Shown in pieces: positions 1 through 9,600 of a stretch of 64,000 nucleotides of DNA (the first letter of the stretch is position 1; every line of letters begins with the position of its first letter). Location: positions 186,001 through 250,000 of the forward strand of contig CAWCVR010000011.1 in NCBI GenBank assembly GCA_963799105.1, read 5' to 3'. Below the pieces are notes generated by a model, which saw only the letters and a list, made by a program, of their open reading frames with translations, had not been told where the DNA came from and did no database searches. Source of the DNA: CAWCVR01 sp963799105 (lineage in GTDB: Bacteria; Acidobacteriota; Terriglobia; Bryobacterales; Bryobacteraceae). The translations under genes were made by a program, and so were the position numbers.

Positions 1-180
1 GGAAAGGCCATTCAGGACGCCACCGTGGTGCCGCAGTACCTGGTTGCGGACCAGGAGCCGGCGGTGGAGTACGACGACAACGGCGAGCCCATTCCCGTGC
101 CGGCAACCCCTCAGGCGCAGCCCCGGAAGCTGGAAGACGACCCGGTGTTGAAAAAGGCGCTGGAAGTCCTGGGGCAGTAG
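1..180 (+). CDS. C-terminal end of a probable S41 (C-terminal processing) peptidase, partial
   Basis: The window opens inside a gene read in frame 1; 59 codons remain before TAG. The visible tail is acidic and proline-rich (YDDNGEPIPVP), then ends DDPVLKKALEVLGQ. An acidic linker followed by a short helix with 'LKKALEVL' resembles the tail of carboxy-terminal processing proteases of the S41 family, periplasmic serine proteases with a PDZ domain. No catalytic residue lies inside the window, so the family call is a guess from the tail alone. It converges with the cytochrome c gene, leaving a 10-base gap. Confidence 0.4.
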   Translation, partial: GKAIQDATVVPQYLVADQEPAVEYDDNGEPIPVPATPQAQPRKLEDDPVLKKALEVLGQ

Positions 181-190
181 CCGGCGGCGC

Positions 191-535
191 CTACAGCGCC
201 TTCAAATACGCGATCAGATCGTCCTTCTCGGCATCGCTCAACATGTCTTTGTAGGCCGGCATTCCGGTGCTGCCGCTGTCGATTTGGGCGCGGACATTGG
301 CTTCGGTGGGTTTCCTGCCGTTCCCCATCTTCTCGCGCTTGAACAAGCCCTTGAGGCCGGGGCCCATTTTCTTCGCGGCGCTGTCGGCATGGTGACAGAC
401 ACCGCACTGCTGCTGGAATACCGCCTTGCCCTTCAGGGGGTCGCCCTTGCCGGCTGCGAATCCGGCGGTTGCCGCGGCCGTCACCAAAGCCAAGACGCCG
501 ATTCGATTCACTCTGATCGCGTTTTCCACGGACAT
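191..535 (-). CDS. Secreted class I c-type cytochrome
   Basis: Product of 114 residues. An N-terminal hydrophobic segment (about residues 12-28) looks like a signal peptide for export to the periplasm. A single haem-binding motif CGVCH is at residues 44-48, and Met92 in GMP is the likely sixth haem ligand, so this is a small soluble mono-haem electron carrier. The open frame extends upstream through a palindromic repeat, so I start at the ATG at 535, just before the signal peptide. Its electron partner cannot be told from context: the neighbour upstream on the same strand is the SecA paralogue, separated by a repeat. Confidence 0.88.
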   Translation of the reverse strand: MSVENAIRVNRIGVLALVTAAATAGFAAGKGDPLKGKAVFQQQCGVCHHADSAAKKMGPGLKGLFKREKMGNGRKPTEANVRAQIDSGSTGMPAYKDMLSDAEKDDLIAYLKAL

Positions 536-559
536 ATCGCTCCATCTTACCCAATTGCA

Positions 560-685
560 GTGGGGCGGACCCCCTGGTCCGCGGCCGGCGCCCTCGCCGG
601 CCTGCCCGAGCCCGGCAAGATGCCGCTGCCCTTGGTCCGGATGCGGGACGAGGGCGTCCCGCGCGGACCAGGGGGTCCGCCCCAC
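560..685. repeat. Palindromic intergenic element, family 1, copy 1
   Basis: The 126 bases have long perfect terminal inverted repeats starting GTGGGGCGGAC and ending in its complement. Internal sub-palindromes are built from GCCGGC and GCGGGACG/CGTCCCGC. The right end lies 3 bases from the stop codon of the SecA paralogue; the left end is 24 bases from the cytochrome c start. Seven further copies occur in the window. Confidence 0.9.
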
Positions 686-688
686 AAA

Positions 689-2794
689 TTATCCCCGCCG
701 GCCCTGGAGCTTCCGCATCACGCCCTTCATGAAGCGCTCGGTGAAGTCGCCGAACGGGCGGTCCGTGGTGAGATAGGTCCAGGTGGCGCCGCGCTGGGGC
801 GGGGTGGCCTCGCCGGATCGCGCCTTCTCCAGCCGCTCGGCGGTCTCGACGGGGATGCGTTCGTCCAGCTCTCGGCACATGGCATCCACCCGCGTGAGGT
901 ATTCGTACAGCGGATCGCGGCCTCCCCAGGAGTACCAGTGCACGCCCGAGCGCAACTCGGCGGCCGTGGAGAGAAACTCGCTCCACAGGTCGTCGATGGC
1001 GGTGAGCGCGACGGTTCGCTCCAGCTCGGGCCCCTCCGCCGCCAGGATGGCCTGGCGCTGCGCCTGAATGTGCTGGCGCTCTCCCTCGACCACGCCTTCG
1101 TACTTAGTCAGGAAGGTGCGGATTTCCAGGTTCTGGCCTTCCACCAGCCGCTGGATCCCCTCGGCGTCGTACCCCAGGCGCTGGTCGGCGATGCCGAAGC
1201 GCACCAGCAGGTCGTCCTCGAGCGAGATGAAGAAGCGCGAGCGGCCGGGGTCGCCCTGGCGGCCGGCGCGTCCGCGAAGCTGGTGATCGATGCGGCGGCT
1301 TTCGTGGCGATTGGTGCCGATCACGTAGAGGCCGCCGAGCGCGGCCACGCCATCGCCCAGGCGAATGTCGACGCCGCGGCCGGCCATGTTGGTGGAGATG
1401 GTGACGGCGCCGCGCTCTCCGGCGCGGGCGATGATTTCCGCCTCCGCCTCTTCGTTGCGGGCGTTCAACACGGAATGCGGAATCGCGCCCAGCAGGCGGC
1501 CCAGCCGCTCGGATTCCTCCACGCTGGCCGTGCCCACCAGCACCGGCTGCCCGGTCTCGTGAACCCGCCGGATTTCCTCCGCCACGGCCTGTTCCTTGGC
1601 GGCCTTGGTTGGAAAGACCACGTCGGGCTGGTCGACGCGAATCACCGGACGGTTGGTGGGGATGGTCTCCACGTCCAGGCCGTAGAACTTGCGAAACTCG
1701 TCTTTCTGCGTGGCGGCGGTGCCGGTCATGCCGCAAATCCGCGGGTAGAGCGCCGAGAGGTTTTGCAGGGTGATGGAGCCCAGCACGCGGCCCTGCCGGC
1801 TGATGGGGACGCGCTCCTTGGCCTCGATGGCGGCGTGCAGGCCGGCGGGCCAGCGCCGATCCTGGGCGATGCGGCCCTTGAACTCGTCCACCGATTCGAT
1901 GGCGCCGTTCTTCACCACGTAGTCCACGTCGCGGCGCAACAGGGCGTGCGCGTGGATGGCGTTGTGGACGGCGGTGTATAGCGGCAGGCTGGATTCCGCG
2001 AAAATGTTGCGGCAGCGGGCGGCCCGCTCGATCCAGCGCGCGCCCTCGGGGGCCAGCGCGATGTTGCGGCCGTATTCGTCCAGCGTGTAATGCTGCCCGC
2101 GCTGGAAGTGGCGCACGATGGGTTCCACCTGGCGGGCCAGCACCTCGTCATCGGCCTCGCCGCCGGCCAGCACCAGGGGGATGCGCGCTTCGTCGATGAG
2201 AATGGAATCGGCCTCGTCGATCACGGCGGCGGCGAAGGGACGGTGTACCTGCTCGTCCGGCGCCAGCGCGATCTGGTCGCGCAGGAAATCGAAGCCAACC
2301 TCGTTGGCGGTGGCGTAGGTGATGTCGCAACCGTAGGCCTGGCGGCGTTCTTCCGTGCCCATGGTCTGCTGGATGCAGCCCACCGTCAGGCCGAGCAGGC
2401 TGTAAACGGGACCCATCCATCGGGCGTCGCGGCGCGCCAGGTAATCGTTGACGGTCATCACGTGGACGCCCGCGCCGGAGCGGGCCAGCCACGCCACGGC
2501 GGGGGTGCACGCCAGCGTCTTGCCTTCGCCGGTCTGCATCTCGGCGATGCGGCCGCGCGCCATGGCCAGTGCGCCGCGCAGTTGCACGTCGAACATCTCG
2601 AGCCCCAGCGTGCGCGCCGCGGCCTCGCACGCAATGGCGATCGCCTCGATCATGTCTTCCGTCTGGCGGAAGCGCTGGCGCAGCGAGCCGTTGTCCAAAT
2701 CCGCGAGGGCGGCGCGGCGGCGGCGAATTTCGGCGATCTCGGCAATCTCGTCCGTGCCGCGGCCAGCCCCGAAAAGGAAGCGGATCAGGTTCAT
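689..2794 (-). CDS. SecA-type preprotein translocase ATPase, short paralogue
   Basis: Protein of 701 residues, clearly SecA: Walker A QTGEGKT at residues 87-93, the DEAD-type motif IDEADSILIDEAR near residue 190, the helicase motifs GRGVDIRLG and HQLRGRAGRQGDPG, and the RDPLYEY sequence of the helical scaffold. Canonical SecA is about 850-950 residues; this one lacks the C-terminal linker and the CxCx8CH/C zinc-binding tail that recruits SecB. It ends after a basic stretch. It therefore looks like a second, accessory SecA (SecA2-like) rather than the housekeeping copy, although the window cannot show whether another exists. I take the ATG at 2794 because codons upstream read through a repeat. 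No secY-like or exported-substrate gene is adjacent. Confidence 0.88.
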   Translation of the reverse strand: MNLIRFLFGAGRGTDEIAEIAEIRRRRAALADLDNGSLRQRFRQTEDMIEAIAIACEAAARTLGLEMFDVQLRGALAMARGRIAEMQTGEGKTLACTPAVAWLARSGAGVHVMTVNDYLARRDARWMGPVYSLLGLTVGCIQQTMGTEERRQAYGCDITYATANEVGFDFLRDQIALAPDEQVHRPFAAAVIDEADSILIDEARIPLVLAGGEADDEVLARQVEPIVRHFQRGQHYTLDEYGRNIALAPEGARWIERAARCRNIFAESSLPLYTAVHNAIHAHALLRRDVDYVVKNGAIESVDEFKGRIAQDRRWPAGLHAAIEAKERVPISRQGRVLGSITLQNLSALYPRICGMTGTAATQKDEFRKFYGLDVETIPTNRPVIRVDQPDVVFPTKAAKEQAVAEEIRRVHETGQPVLVGTASVEESERLGRLLGAIPHSVLNARNEEAEAEIIARAGERGAVTISTNMAGRGVDIRLGDGVAALGGLYVIGTNRHESRRIDHQLRGRAGRQGDPGRSRFFISLEDDLLVRFGIADQRLGYDAEGIQRLVEGQNLEIRTFLTKYEGVVEGERQHIQAQRQAILAAEGPELERTVALTAIDDLWSEFLSTAAELRSGVHWYSWGGRDPLYEYLTRVDAMCRELDERIPVETAERLEKARSGEATPPQRGATWTYLTTDRPFGDFTERFMKGVMRKLQGRRG

Positions 2795-2858
2795 ATTTCG
2801 ACGACGCTCGAATCCGCTCCATCTTAGCCGCGCGGAAACCGGACGGCAACCGAGCATT

Positions 2859-2971
2859 GTAGGGCGGACGCCCTCGTCCGCGGCCGGCCCCCTGGCCGGC
2901 TTCTTGCCTGTTGCAACCACTCGATCCGGCGAGCGAAGTTCGGGACGGCAGCGTCCCGCGCGCGGCACGTT
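2859..2971. repeat. Palindromic intergenic element, family 1, copy 2 (right end degraded)
   Basis: It begins GTAGGGCGGACGCCC and contains the GCCGGC and CGGGACG...CGTCCCG sub-palindromes seen in the other copies, but the right terminus stops at CGCGCGCGG without the closing CCGCCCCAC. It lies in the upstream region of the secA-like gene and is not next to a stop codon. Confidence 0.7.
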
Positions 2972-3054
2972 GTCACCTTCGGCCCCGCACCACGGGTTGC
3001 CATCCCGTCCCATACGGTACGGGCAGTGGTGTTATGGTGGAGCATCGGTCTCCA

Positions 3055-3207
3055 ATGAACGGACGGTTTCTGGCGGCGATGGCAACGTACGCGGCGATGG
3101 CGGCGATGGCGGCATTCACGCTGGATGGCAAGCTGCGCCTGGCTGTCTGGATCCTCATGGGCGGTCTGGCGCTGAAGACTGTGATTGCCCTCAAAGCCCG
3201 CCAGTGA
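3055..3207 (+). CDS. Small hydrophobic protein, predicted two-helix membrane protein
   Basis: Product of 50 residues starting MNGRFL, with two hydrophobic stretches (about residues 4-17 and 26-42) separated by DGKLR and ending in a basic tail. An in-frame ATG at 3034 would add seven residues; a GGAG lies 13 bases before the ATG at 3055, so neither start has an ideal ribosome site. No function is recognised. It sits alone between a repeat and the promoter region of the sigma factor gene. Codon positions look GC-rich in the third base, which favours a real gene, but the support is limited. Confidence 0.5.
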   Translation: MNGRFLAAMATYAAMAAMAAFTLDGKLRLAVWILMGGLALKTVIALKARQ

Positions 3208-3311
3208 AGTTCTGAAACACGGCACTGTTCCAAGTTGAAACACGTTCCAATTCGGAACATGCCCAGCGGCCACTTCAGGCTGAAAATAAGACATTTAGAT
3301 CCAAAACTCGA

Positions 3312-3329
3312 CTGGAACTAAGGTTGCAT
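3312..3329 (+). promoter_or_regulatory. Candidate sigma54 (-24/-12) promoter
   Basis: CTGGAAC-N5-TTGCAT places GG at 3314-3315 and GC at 3326-3327 with the required 10 bases between, matching the sigma54 pattern TGGCAC-N5-TTGC except for one base in the upstream block. It lies 63 bases before the sigma factor start. An interrupted dyad GTTCC-N5-GGAAC at 3244-3258 is centred about 75 bases upstream, a plausible site for an enhancer-binding activator. Confidence 0.5.
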
Positions 3330-3391
3330 TCTTAGATCGCGTCGGACAGCTAGTCCGGCTCCTTAACGAAACCCAGAAAGAGGAAAAAGCG

Positions 3392-4147
3392 ATGCGGGTG
3401 CGAAGTGTGTCTATACGCCGGGCGAAGATGTCGCGGGAACGCCGAGACCGGATTGTGCTCGACCATCTTCCGCTGGTGAAGGCGATTGCCATCCGGGTGC
3501 ACGAGAATCTCCCGGTCCACGTGGACCTGGACGATCTCATCCACGCCGGCGTCCTGGGCCTGTTCGACGCGGTGGCCAAGTACGACTCGGCCAAGAATGT
3601 CGCCTTTCCCAGCTACGCCAAGCATCGCGTGAAGGGCGCGATTCTGGACAGCCTGCGCGAGATGGACTGGGCGTCGCGCGACCTGCGCAAGCGCCAGAAG
3701 CAGGTGGACTCGGTGACGCGCGACCTGTGCGCGAAATTTGGGCGCGCTCCCGCGGAGAACGAAGTGGCGGAGGAGATGGGGCTTTCGATGGATCGGTGGC
3801 GCCGCATGACGATGGAGCTGCGCACGGTGAGCGTGGTCTCGGGAAGCACGGGCACGGACCCCGACCGCGACCGCACGCAGGAGTTCGCGGCCGCACCGGA
3901 CTTCCGGCCCGACCGCATGTGCGAGCACGACCAGCTCAAGAGCACGCTGCAGCGCGCCATCGGCACGCTGCCGGAACGGTATCAGAAGGTGGTCTTCCTG
4001 TACTACACCAACGACCTGACCATGCGCGAGATCGGCGAAATGCTGGGGGTGAACGAAAGCCGCGTCTCGCAGATCCACAAGACCGCGCTGAAAAAGATGG
4101 CGGTGGTGCTGCAGTCGGAAGGTATCCAGTCCGCCGCGGCGCTGTAG
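3392..4147 (+). CDS. fliA: RNA polymerase sigma factor, FliA/WhiG (sigma28) type
   Basis: Product of 251 residues with the layout of group 3 sigma factors: region 2 with DLDDLIHAGVLGLFDA and the FPSYAKHRVKGAILDSLRE stretch, region 3 with a helix-turn-helix around AENEVAEEMGLSM, and region 4 with LPERYQKVVFLYY and the helix-turn-helix TMREIGEMLGVNESRVSQ. This is the arrangement of FliA, which directs core polymerase to flagellar and motility promoters. AGAGGA nine bases upstream supports the ATG at 3392. No flagellar gene is near; in acidobacteria such factors may control other regulons. A sigma54-like promoter upstream would fit a motility or envelope cascade. The gene stands alone. Confidence 0.9.
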   Translation: MRVRSVSIRRAKMSRERRDRIVLDHLPLVKAIAIRVHENLPVHVDLDDLIHAGVLGLFDAVAKYDSAKNVAFPSYAKHRVKGAILDSLREMDWASRDLRKRQKQVDSVTRDLCAKFGRAPAENEVAEEMGLSMDRWRRMTMELRTVSVVSGSTGTDPDRDRTQEFAAAPDFRPDRMCEHDQLKSTLQRAIGTLPERYQKVVFLYYTNDLTMREIGEMLGVNESRVSQIHKTALKKMAVVLQSEGIQSAAAL

Positions 4148-4162
4148 CTTTGGCGGCCGGTC

Positions 4163-4675
4163 CTAAAACGCGTCTTCTCCCAACCGCGGCCCGTACTCAT
4201 CCACCGAATGGCCGGGGGCGTGGGCGATGGTCGCTAACTTGCCGGCGTCCAGCCAGTTCAATTCGCAGCGTTCGCAGTCTTCGATGACCACGTTGCCGCC
4301 TCCGGCGTAGAAATGAGTTTCCATAGGGCCGCCACATTGGGGGCAGCGAAGGGCGCGCCGCAGTTCCTGCGGGTCGGGCGGATGCTGCGGGGCCGGGCCG
4401 CCGCGGGCGCGCAGCTCCTCCACCAGGCCGACGAAAACCGGCATGGGAATCAGCTCGCCCTTGCAGCGCGTGCAGTAGAGGAAACGCTGGTGCTGCATGG
4501 CGGCGTGTACCAGGGGGATCTTGCAGACCGGACACGGGGTGGGGGACTCCTCGCCGAGGAGGCGGACCCCATCCTCGTTCGCTTCGGGAAGGTAGACGGC
4601 GCCGCAGTAGTCGCAGGGAAGGGAATCGCGGCCTTCCGGAAGGCGCAGGGGAGCGCCACAAGTCGGGCAGTTCAT
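4163..4675 (-). CDS. Zinc-ribbon protein (TFIIB-type zinc finger domain repeats)
   Basis: Product of 170 residues containing three CxxC...CxxC zinc-ribbon knuckle sets: CPTC/CDYC near the N-terminus, CPVC/CTRC in the middle and CPQC/CERC near the C-terminus. The last is followed by the ELNWLDAGKL sequence typical of zf-TFIIB proteins (CxxCxGxWLDxGEL). Such proteins are cytoplasmic and mostly uncharacterised; some sit with proteases or transcription regulators. I start at the ATG at 4675 because the first Cys pair follows immediately. It converges with the sigma factor gene and has its own upstream region of 166 bases after the thioredoxin gene. Confidence 0.82.
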   Translation of the reverse strand: MNCPTCGAPLRLPEGRDSLPCDYCGAVYLPEANEDGVRLLGEESPTPCPVCKIPLVHAAMQHQRFLYCTRCKGELIPMPVFVGLVEELRARGGPAPQHPPDPQELRRALRCPQCGGPMETHFYAGGGNVVIEDCERCELNWLDAGKLATIAHAPGHSVDEYGPRLGEDAF

Positions 4676-4841
4676 CGGTAAACCGGGCCTTAAAGGCCAT
4701 TGTAGGGCATGGGGGGCGGCGGTGGGAAAGCGCCTCTGAAACGGGCCGCTTCGGATTGAAGAAAGGAGTCCCGACGGCCGGGCGCCGCGGACACGGCGGC
4801 GCCCAGCCTGGCTCCAATTGCGTAGGACGGAGGCGAGACGG

Positions 4842-6071
4842 CTACCGTGACGCGCTCTGGTTTTCGGCCAGCAGGCGTTCCACTTCGGCAATAAACTCCG
4901 CCCTCTCTTTCTGGAATAGCTCGCCGCTGCCAGGGCTCGGGAACCCTGCGTGCACCTTCTTCACCAGCCCATCGCGGCCCACGAAGAACGTCGTGGGCCA
5001 GGAGTCCCAGTCAAGGGTCTGCGTCAGCTTCTCTTTGGCGGAACTGGTTTCACCGCCCAGCAGAACGGGATACTTCGTCCCGTACTGCTTGACAAGCGTA
5101 CGCAGCCGCACCGGGTCGGCGAGTTGCTCCGGCTCTTCGAAATCCAGAGCGACGATCTCCAGCCCCTGGGCGTGATACTTGTTGTAGACCGCCGGGAGAA
5201 ACTCGTCTTCGTCATGGCAGTTCGGGCACCAACTGCCCGTGACGTTGATCAACAGAACCTTGCCCCGGAAGCGCTCGTCCGTATTGGAAACGATCTTGCC
5301 GTCCAAATCCGGAAAGCTGAAGTTGAACGGTTTCGTGGGGTCTTTGACGGCCGTGTGCAGGTCGGCATCGGCCGGCAGGTCGAGACCTCTGGCGCGCGCC
5401 TGCTCCGGCCGGACGGCAGTGAGCGAGCCCTCGTGGTGCTGGCCCTTCAGGTCGACGGCCAGCGTCCCGTCGGTCTGCGGAGCGATCACCAGCAACGCCG
5501 GGCGCGCGCCGGAGAAGTGGCTGAGCGTGAACTTGCCGTCCCGATAGCTGCCCGTGAGGGTTCCGGTATCGCCGTCCACCCGGAGAATCGCGCCCGTTAC
5601 CTCTGCGCCCTGCTGTTGAACGATGAACTGCCAGGCCTTTTCGTCGTGTTTCCGGCTGTCCACGCTCTCCAGGTACCAGAGGCCGGAAATGTCGGGGGCG
5701 CCCGCCTTCGATGGAGGCTGCGGCACGGCGCGAACGGCGTGGATCGGAAGCGGCTTGCCGCGCCGTGAGCTGTACTCGCCGTCGAGCGAGCCGTTCTTCA
5801 CGGTAGCCTTCAGCACCGAAACGTAAGTGTCGAAGTTGAGAACCAGCGAGCCGTTCCGGAAGTTGCCGCCGGTCGAGGTTTCGTGCTCCGCCCCATTGAA
5901 GAACCAGCCTTTCACGTTGGTCCCATCGCCCGAGAACTCGATTTTGAAGGGGATCTCAGTCCCGTCGACGTTGACCGTCGCGCTCCAGAGTCCCGCGATG
6001 GACTCGGCCCAGGCGGCGGGCGCGAACGCCATGACAGCGGCAAGTATCAATCTGTTAGTTATGTGTCTCAT
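4842..6071 (-). CDS. Secreted TlpA/ResA-like thioredoxin-fold protein with a beta-rich N-terminal half
   Basis: Product of 409 residues. Signal peptide at 1-22 (ends AWAES). Residues about 25-235 are a beta-rich region with two related halves (IAGLWSATVN and ISGLWYLESV), without a family name I recognise. Residues about 250-400 are a TlpA/AhpC-TSA domain with a WCPNC active site (Cys282 and Cys285) and the cis-proline loop SWPTTFFV. It should act in the periplasm or at the cell surface as a thiol-disulfide reductase. GAGGAG lies just before the ATG. It is the last gene of a minus-strand cluster with a small secreted protein, a TonB receptor and an O-acetylhomoserine sulfhydrylase, which hints at sulfur or redox chemistry. 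Confidence 0.88.
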   Translation of the reverse strand: MRHITNRLILAAVMAFAPAAWAESIAGLWSATVNVDGTEIPFKIEFSGDGTNVKGWFFNGAEHETSTGGNFRNGSLVLNFDTYVSVLKATVKNGSLDGEYSSRRGKPLPIHAVRAVPQPPSKAGAPDISGLWYLESVDSRKHDEKAWQFIVQQQGAEVTGAILRVDGDTGTLTGSYRDGKFTLSHFSGARPALLVIAPQTDGTLAVDLKGQHHEGSLTAVRPEQARARGLDLPADADLHTAVKDPTKPFNFSFPDLDGKIVSNTDERFRGKVLLINVTGSWCPNCHDEDEFLPAVYNKYHAQGLEIVALDFEEPEQLADPVRLRTLVKQYGTKYPVLLGGETSSAKEKLTQTLDWDSWPTTFFVGRDGLVKKVHAGFPSPGSGELFQKERAEFIAEVERLLAENQSASR

Positions 6072-6097
6072 ATGGTTTCTCCTCGATGGTGCCGTGG

Positions 6098-6583
6098 CTA
6101 GTTCCGCGCGCTCTCCACGTGCGGGTCCACCTCGGTAAGCGGACGATCCCAGTGCACCAACGTCAGCCGCCAGCGCTCCTGCTCGTCCTTGCGGAACGTC
6201 TCCCGGTCGGGAAACAACTTCTCGCCGACGCCGCGTGCTTTCGCCTGCGCATCCTTATCCTTGTAATAGATCAGGACGCGCAGGTCCCAGCGTTCTGACT
6301 CGCCGACGTGGCCGCCGCCCCGCTGCACGATGTACCTGGTAACGAGCCCTTCCTTCTTCTCCTCGTCCAGAATGGGGATCTGATACTTCTTGAAGAGCGT
6401 GTAGAAGTCGTCAAAGTAGCCCCACTTCGCCTGGTAGACCCATTCGACGATGGGCGGCGCTTCGGCCCCCTGCCGGGGCGGGGCATTCTGCGCGGAAGCC
6501 GGACGAAGACCACCGATGCCGGCCATTGCCGCCCACATTGCCAGTGATACGAATGCGCCTTTGCCTGTTGTATGAAGTTTCAC
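6098..6583 (-). CDS. Small secreted protein of unknown function
   Basis: Product of 161 residues with a signal peptide (cleavage near ASAQ, residue 32) followed by a compact alpha/beta region with the sequence WGYFDDFYTLFKKYQIPIL and a C-terminal WDRPLTEVDPH. The start is GTG at 6583 with a strong AAGGAGA nine bases upstream. It lies 22 bases downstream of the TonB receptor and 26 bases upstream of the thioredoxin gene, so it is almost surely co-transcribed with both. I do not recognise the family; the conserved-looking aromatic and acidic residues suggest a folded periplasmic domain. Confidence 0.8.
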   Translation of the reverse strand: MKLHTTGKGAFVSLAMWAAMAGIGGLRPASAQNAPPRQGAEAPPIVEWVYQAKWGYFDDFYTLFKKYQIPILDEEKKEGLVTRYIVQRGGGHVGESERWDLRVLIYYKDKDAQAKARGVGEKLFPDRETFRKDEQERWRLTLVHWDRPLTEVDPHVESARN

Positions 6584-6605
6584 TTGTTACTCTCCTTTAG
6601 TCGAT

Positions 6606-9600
6606 TTAGAAAGTGAATCTCGCACCGAGCTGGACCAGCCTCGGGTTGTTCACTTGAGTCGTGATCTTGCCGAAATTCGGGTTGGTGTACGTCGTGTTGG
6701 GGAAGCCGAAGTACGGGGTGTTGGTTGCATTGAGAGCCTCGGCGCGGAACTGCGCCTTCAGACGCTCGCCAATGAAAACGGTCTTGAACCCGGACATGTC
6801 CCAGTTGAAGACTCCCGGACCGCGGTCGGCGAGGAATGGCGTGGTGTTTCCGAAAGTGAACAGCGGCGCCTGCGAGAACGCCGCGGGGTTGAGCCATCCG
6901 TTGATGCGGGCGGCGGCGGAGCCTGAAGTCCCAGGCGACACGCCGGTCGCGTTCGGCCGCTGAAAGCTGGCGCCGATGACACTGTTGTTGTTCGGCTGCG
7001 TCACCGCCAGCGGAAAGCCGGTCTGGAGGATGCCGACGGCGTTGGCCGACCATCCGCCCGCAATCAGGTTCAGGACGCGGCCGCTTTTCAGAAACGGTTT
7101 CCCTTTCCCGAACGGCAGTTCGTAAGTGATCGCCGTGGTGAACCGGTTGGGCACGTCCTGCGTGGAAAGGCTTCGCTCGGCGTTCCTGTCGTAGGCATTC
7201 TGCGCGCCGGCTAGCGATGTAATCTGGGATGCGCCGGCCGTGCTCACGCCCAAAACGTCCGACTCGCTGCGCGACCAGGTGTACGATGCCAGCACCGTCA
7301 AGCCGTTCGCCAGGCGGCGCTGCGCCCGAAGATACGCGGCATAGTAGTAGGCCGAGCCCGTATCGGAATTGGCGAGCGTCACCGACGTGTACTGCGGAAA
7401 GGGAAGCAGCAGTTGGGCGCGGCTCACGGTCGCCGTTCCCACGGTTCCCACGCCGCCGTTGTTGTAGAGTGGATTCGCGACTTTTTGCGTCAGCGCCGAG
7501 CCGAGCGCGAAGTACGAGGGGTTGAGTTGGTCGATATTCAGGCCGATTTCGTTCAGATCGAGCGAATGGGAGCCCAGGGCGCCCAGCGTGAATACGAATC
7601 CCGCCGGGGCCTGTCTTTGTAATTCGAGCGAGTATTCCTGAACATAGCCCGCCGATTGCGAACCGGGAGAAAACACGGTGATGGCCTGGCCGACTCCCGA
7701 CAGGCCGCCCAGCGTGTTCCCCGTGGGTTGCAACAGTCCGCTCGGATAGGGGTTTTCGAGCGTAGCGGCCGGGTGAAAGTTGCCGTCCGTGGAAGAGACG
7801 ATGGATGTCGTCTGCGAATAGCCGATGGTGTTTTGGAAACTGAAGAATCCCGGCGCCCAGTAGACGCCGTATCCGCCGCGGACTACCGTCTTGTCGTTGG
7901 CCGAGTAGGCGAAACCGATGCGCGGCGCCGGCTTGACGGCGAGTGCGTTGCCGGATTCAATCGGGTTGCCGTTCACTCCGGCGTACTCCACCTGGCCCGG
8001 AATCTGGAAGCCCGAAACGTTCTGTTGCAGCGGGTTCGCCGCCGTGGGGTTGAACCCGACGATCAGCTTGTTGTTCGCCTCGCGAACGCCCGTCTCGTGC
8101 TCGAAGCGGAGCCCGAAGTTCAGGGTCAGCTTGGGGGCGATCCGGAAATCGTCCTGCACGAAGGCGCCGTAGTACTCCACGAAATCGTTGAACTTGGAGA
8201 CCACGCTCATGCTGCCGCTGGTGGGATAGCCGAGAAGGAGCGTGGCCAGATCCGCTCCGGTTCCAGCCGTCGAGGTTTGCGGTGTGGCGCGCGTGAACAC
8301 GTCGGTAAAGCCGAGGCTGGTGGGCCCGGCGGCGGGCGTGCCGAAATCGTGCAGCGTGCGGAAATCGAATCCGGCCCTGAAACTGTGCCGGCCCAGAAAC
8401 CTGGATATCGTCGTATTGAACGAGCGTGAGTAGAAGACGTCGCGAGTAGTGGTGCCGCCTCCGTAACTGGCGAGCGTTCCCATGGTGACCGCGGGAAATG
8501 CCGGATCGGGAGTGACGGCGGCGAGCGATTCCGGAAGCCCCAGGGTGGTCAGATCGAATCCGGCGCTCGACGTGGGGAAACTCGTTGTGAAGAAGCGGTT
8601 GAACCCGAAGCGGGCCGTGAGCACCGTGGTGGGGCTGAGAGTCGCCGTGGCGTTGGCCTGCGTGGCATCGATCCTGCGGTAGAGCAGGCTTTGCGTGGGC
8701 GATGCCACGTCGCCAAAGGTCGGAGGAGCGTTCGTCTCTCCGGTCTTCTGATGGACGTAGGATGCCGAGGCGCTGAGCCAGCTCGCGATTTGCCGGTCGC
8801 CCTTAAACGTGTATTGGTCGCCGCGATTCGGATAACCTCCCGTGAAATTGAAGTTAGTGGCTCCGAAGTAGGCCGTGCCCGTGTTAGGGAGCGGGTAGTA
8901 AGATGCGAGCTTCCCTCCGGCCGGGTCCAATTGGGCTGCCGGGATGATGTTACCCGCAAACGGAGTTCGCGTTCCGGCGGAGGTGGTGCTCAGTGGGTCG
9001 TAGATGGTTTGCAGCCCTCCGCCGGCCGTGAGGCTTTGGGAGAAGTTTCCCGCGCGCTCCAGCGCCGTCGGCACGGAAAGCGCGGTGTTGCCGCCATCCT
9101 GCTGCCGGTATGCTTCGGTGGCCACGAAGAAGAATGTCCGGTTGTGTCCGTCGTAGAGCTTGGGGATAACGACGGGTCCACCCAGCGATCCGGCCCAATC
9201 CCGGAACGGCTGGTTGGCGACGGGCAAGCCGGCGCGGTTCGAAGAAGAAGTTGTTAGCCAGCCAGTCCGTCTGTCGAATGTGGCCAACGGCGGTGGCGTG
9301 CAGCTCGTTGCTGCCCGAGCGCAGCAGCGAATTGAACGTGCCGCCACCGGTGCGGGCGACTTCGGCGTCATAGGTGCTTGCCTGAAGCTTCACTTCCTGG
9401 ACGGCTTCGGGCGAAGGAACGAACACGGCGCGATTGTTCGAATCGGTGATCGAGATACCGTCCACCAGAACGTTGTTGGTGCGCACCGGCCCGCCGGCGA
9501 TGGAAACCTGGGAATTCGCGTTCTGGTCCTGCATGCGGCCCATCTTGGGGTTGGCTACAAACACGACCGTCTGCGCCAGTTTCGCGGTGAAGAACGAATT

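Noticed and set aside
284..1981. Long open frame of 565 codons on the plus strand
   Set aside because: It is antisense to the SecA-like gene; the product is Ala/Gly/His-rich without any family motif, as expected from the complementary strand of a high-GC gene.
9230..9255. Programmed frameshift in the TonB receptor
   Set aside because: No slippery heptamer and no downstream stimulator seen; several other genes here have similar breaks.
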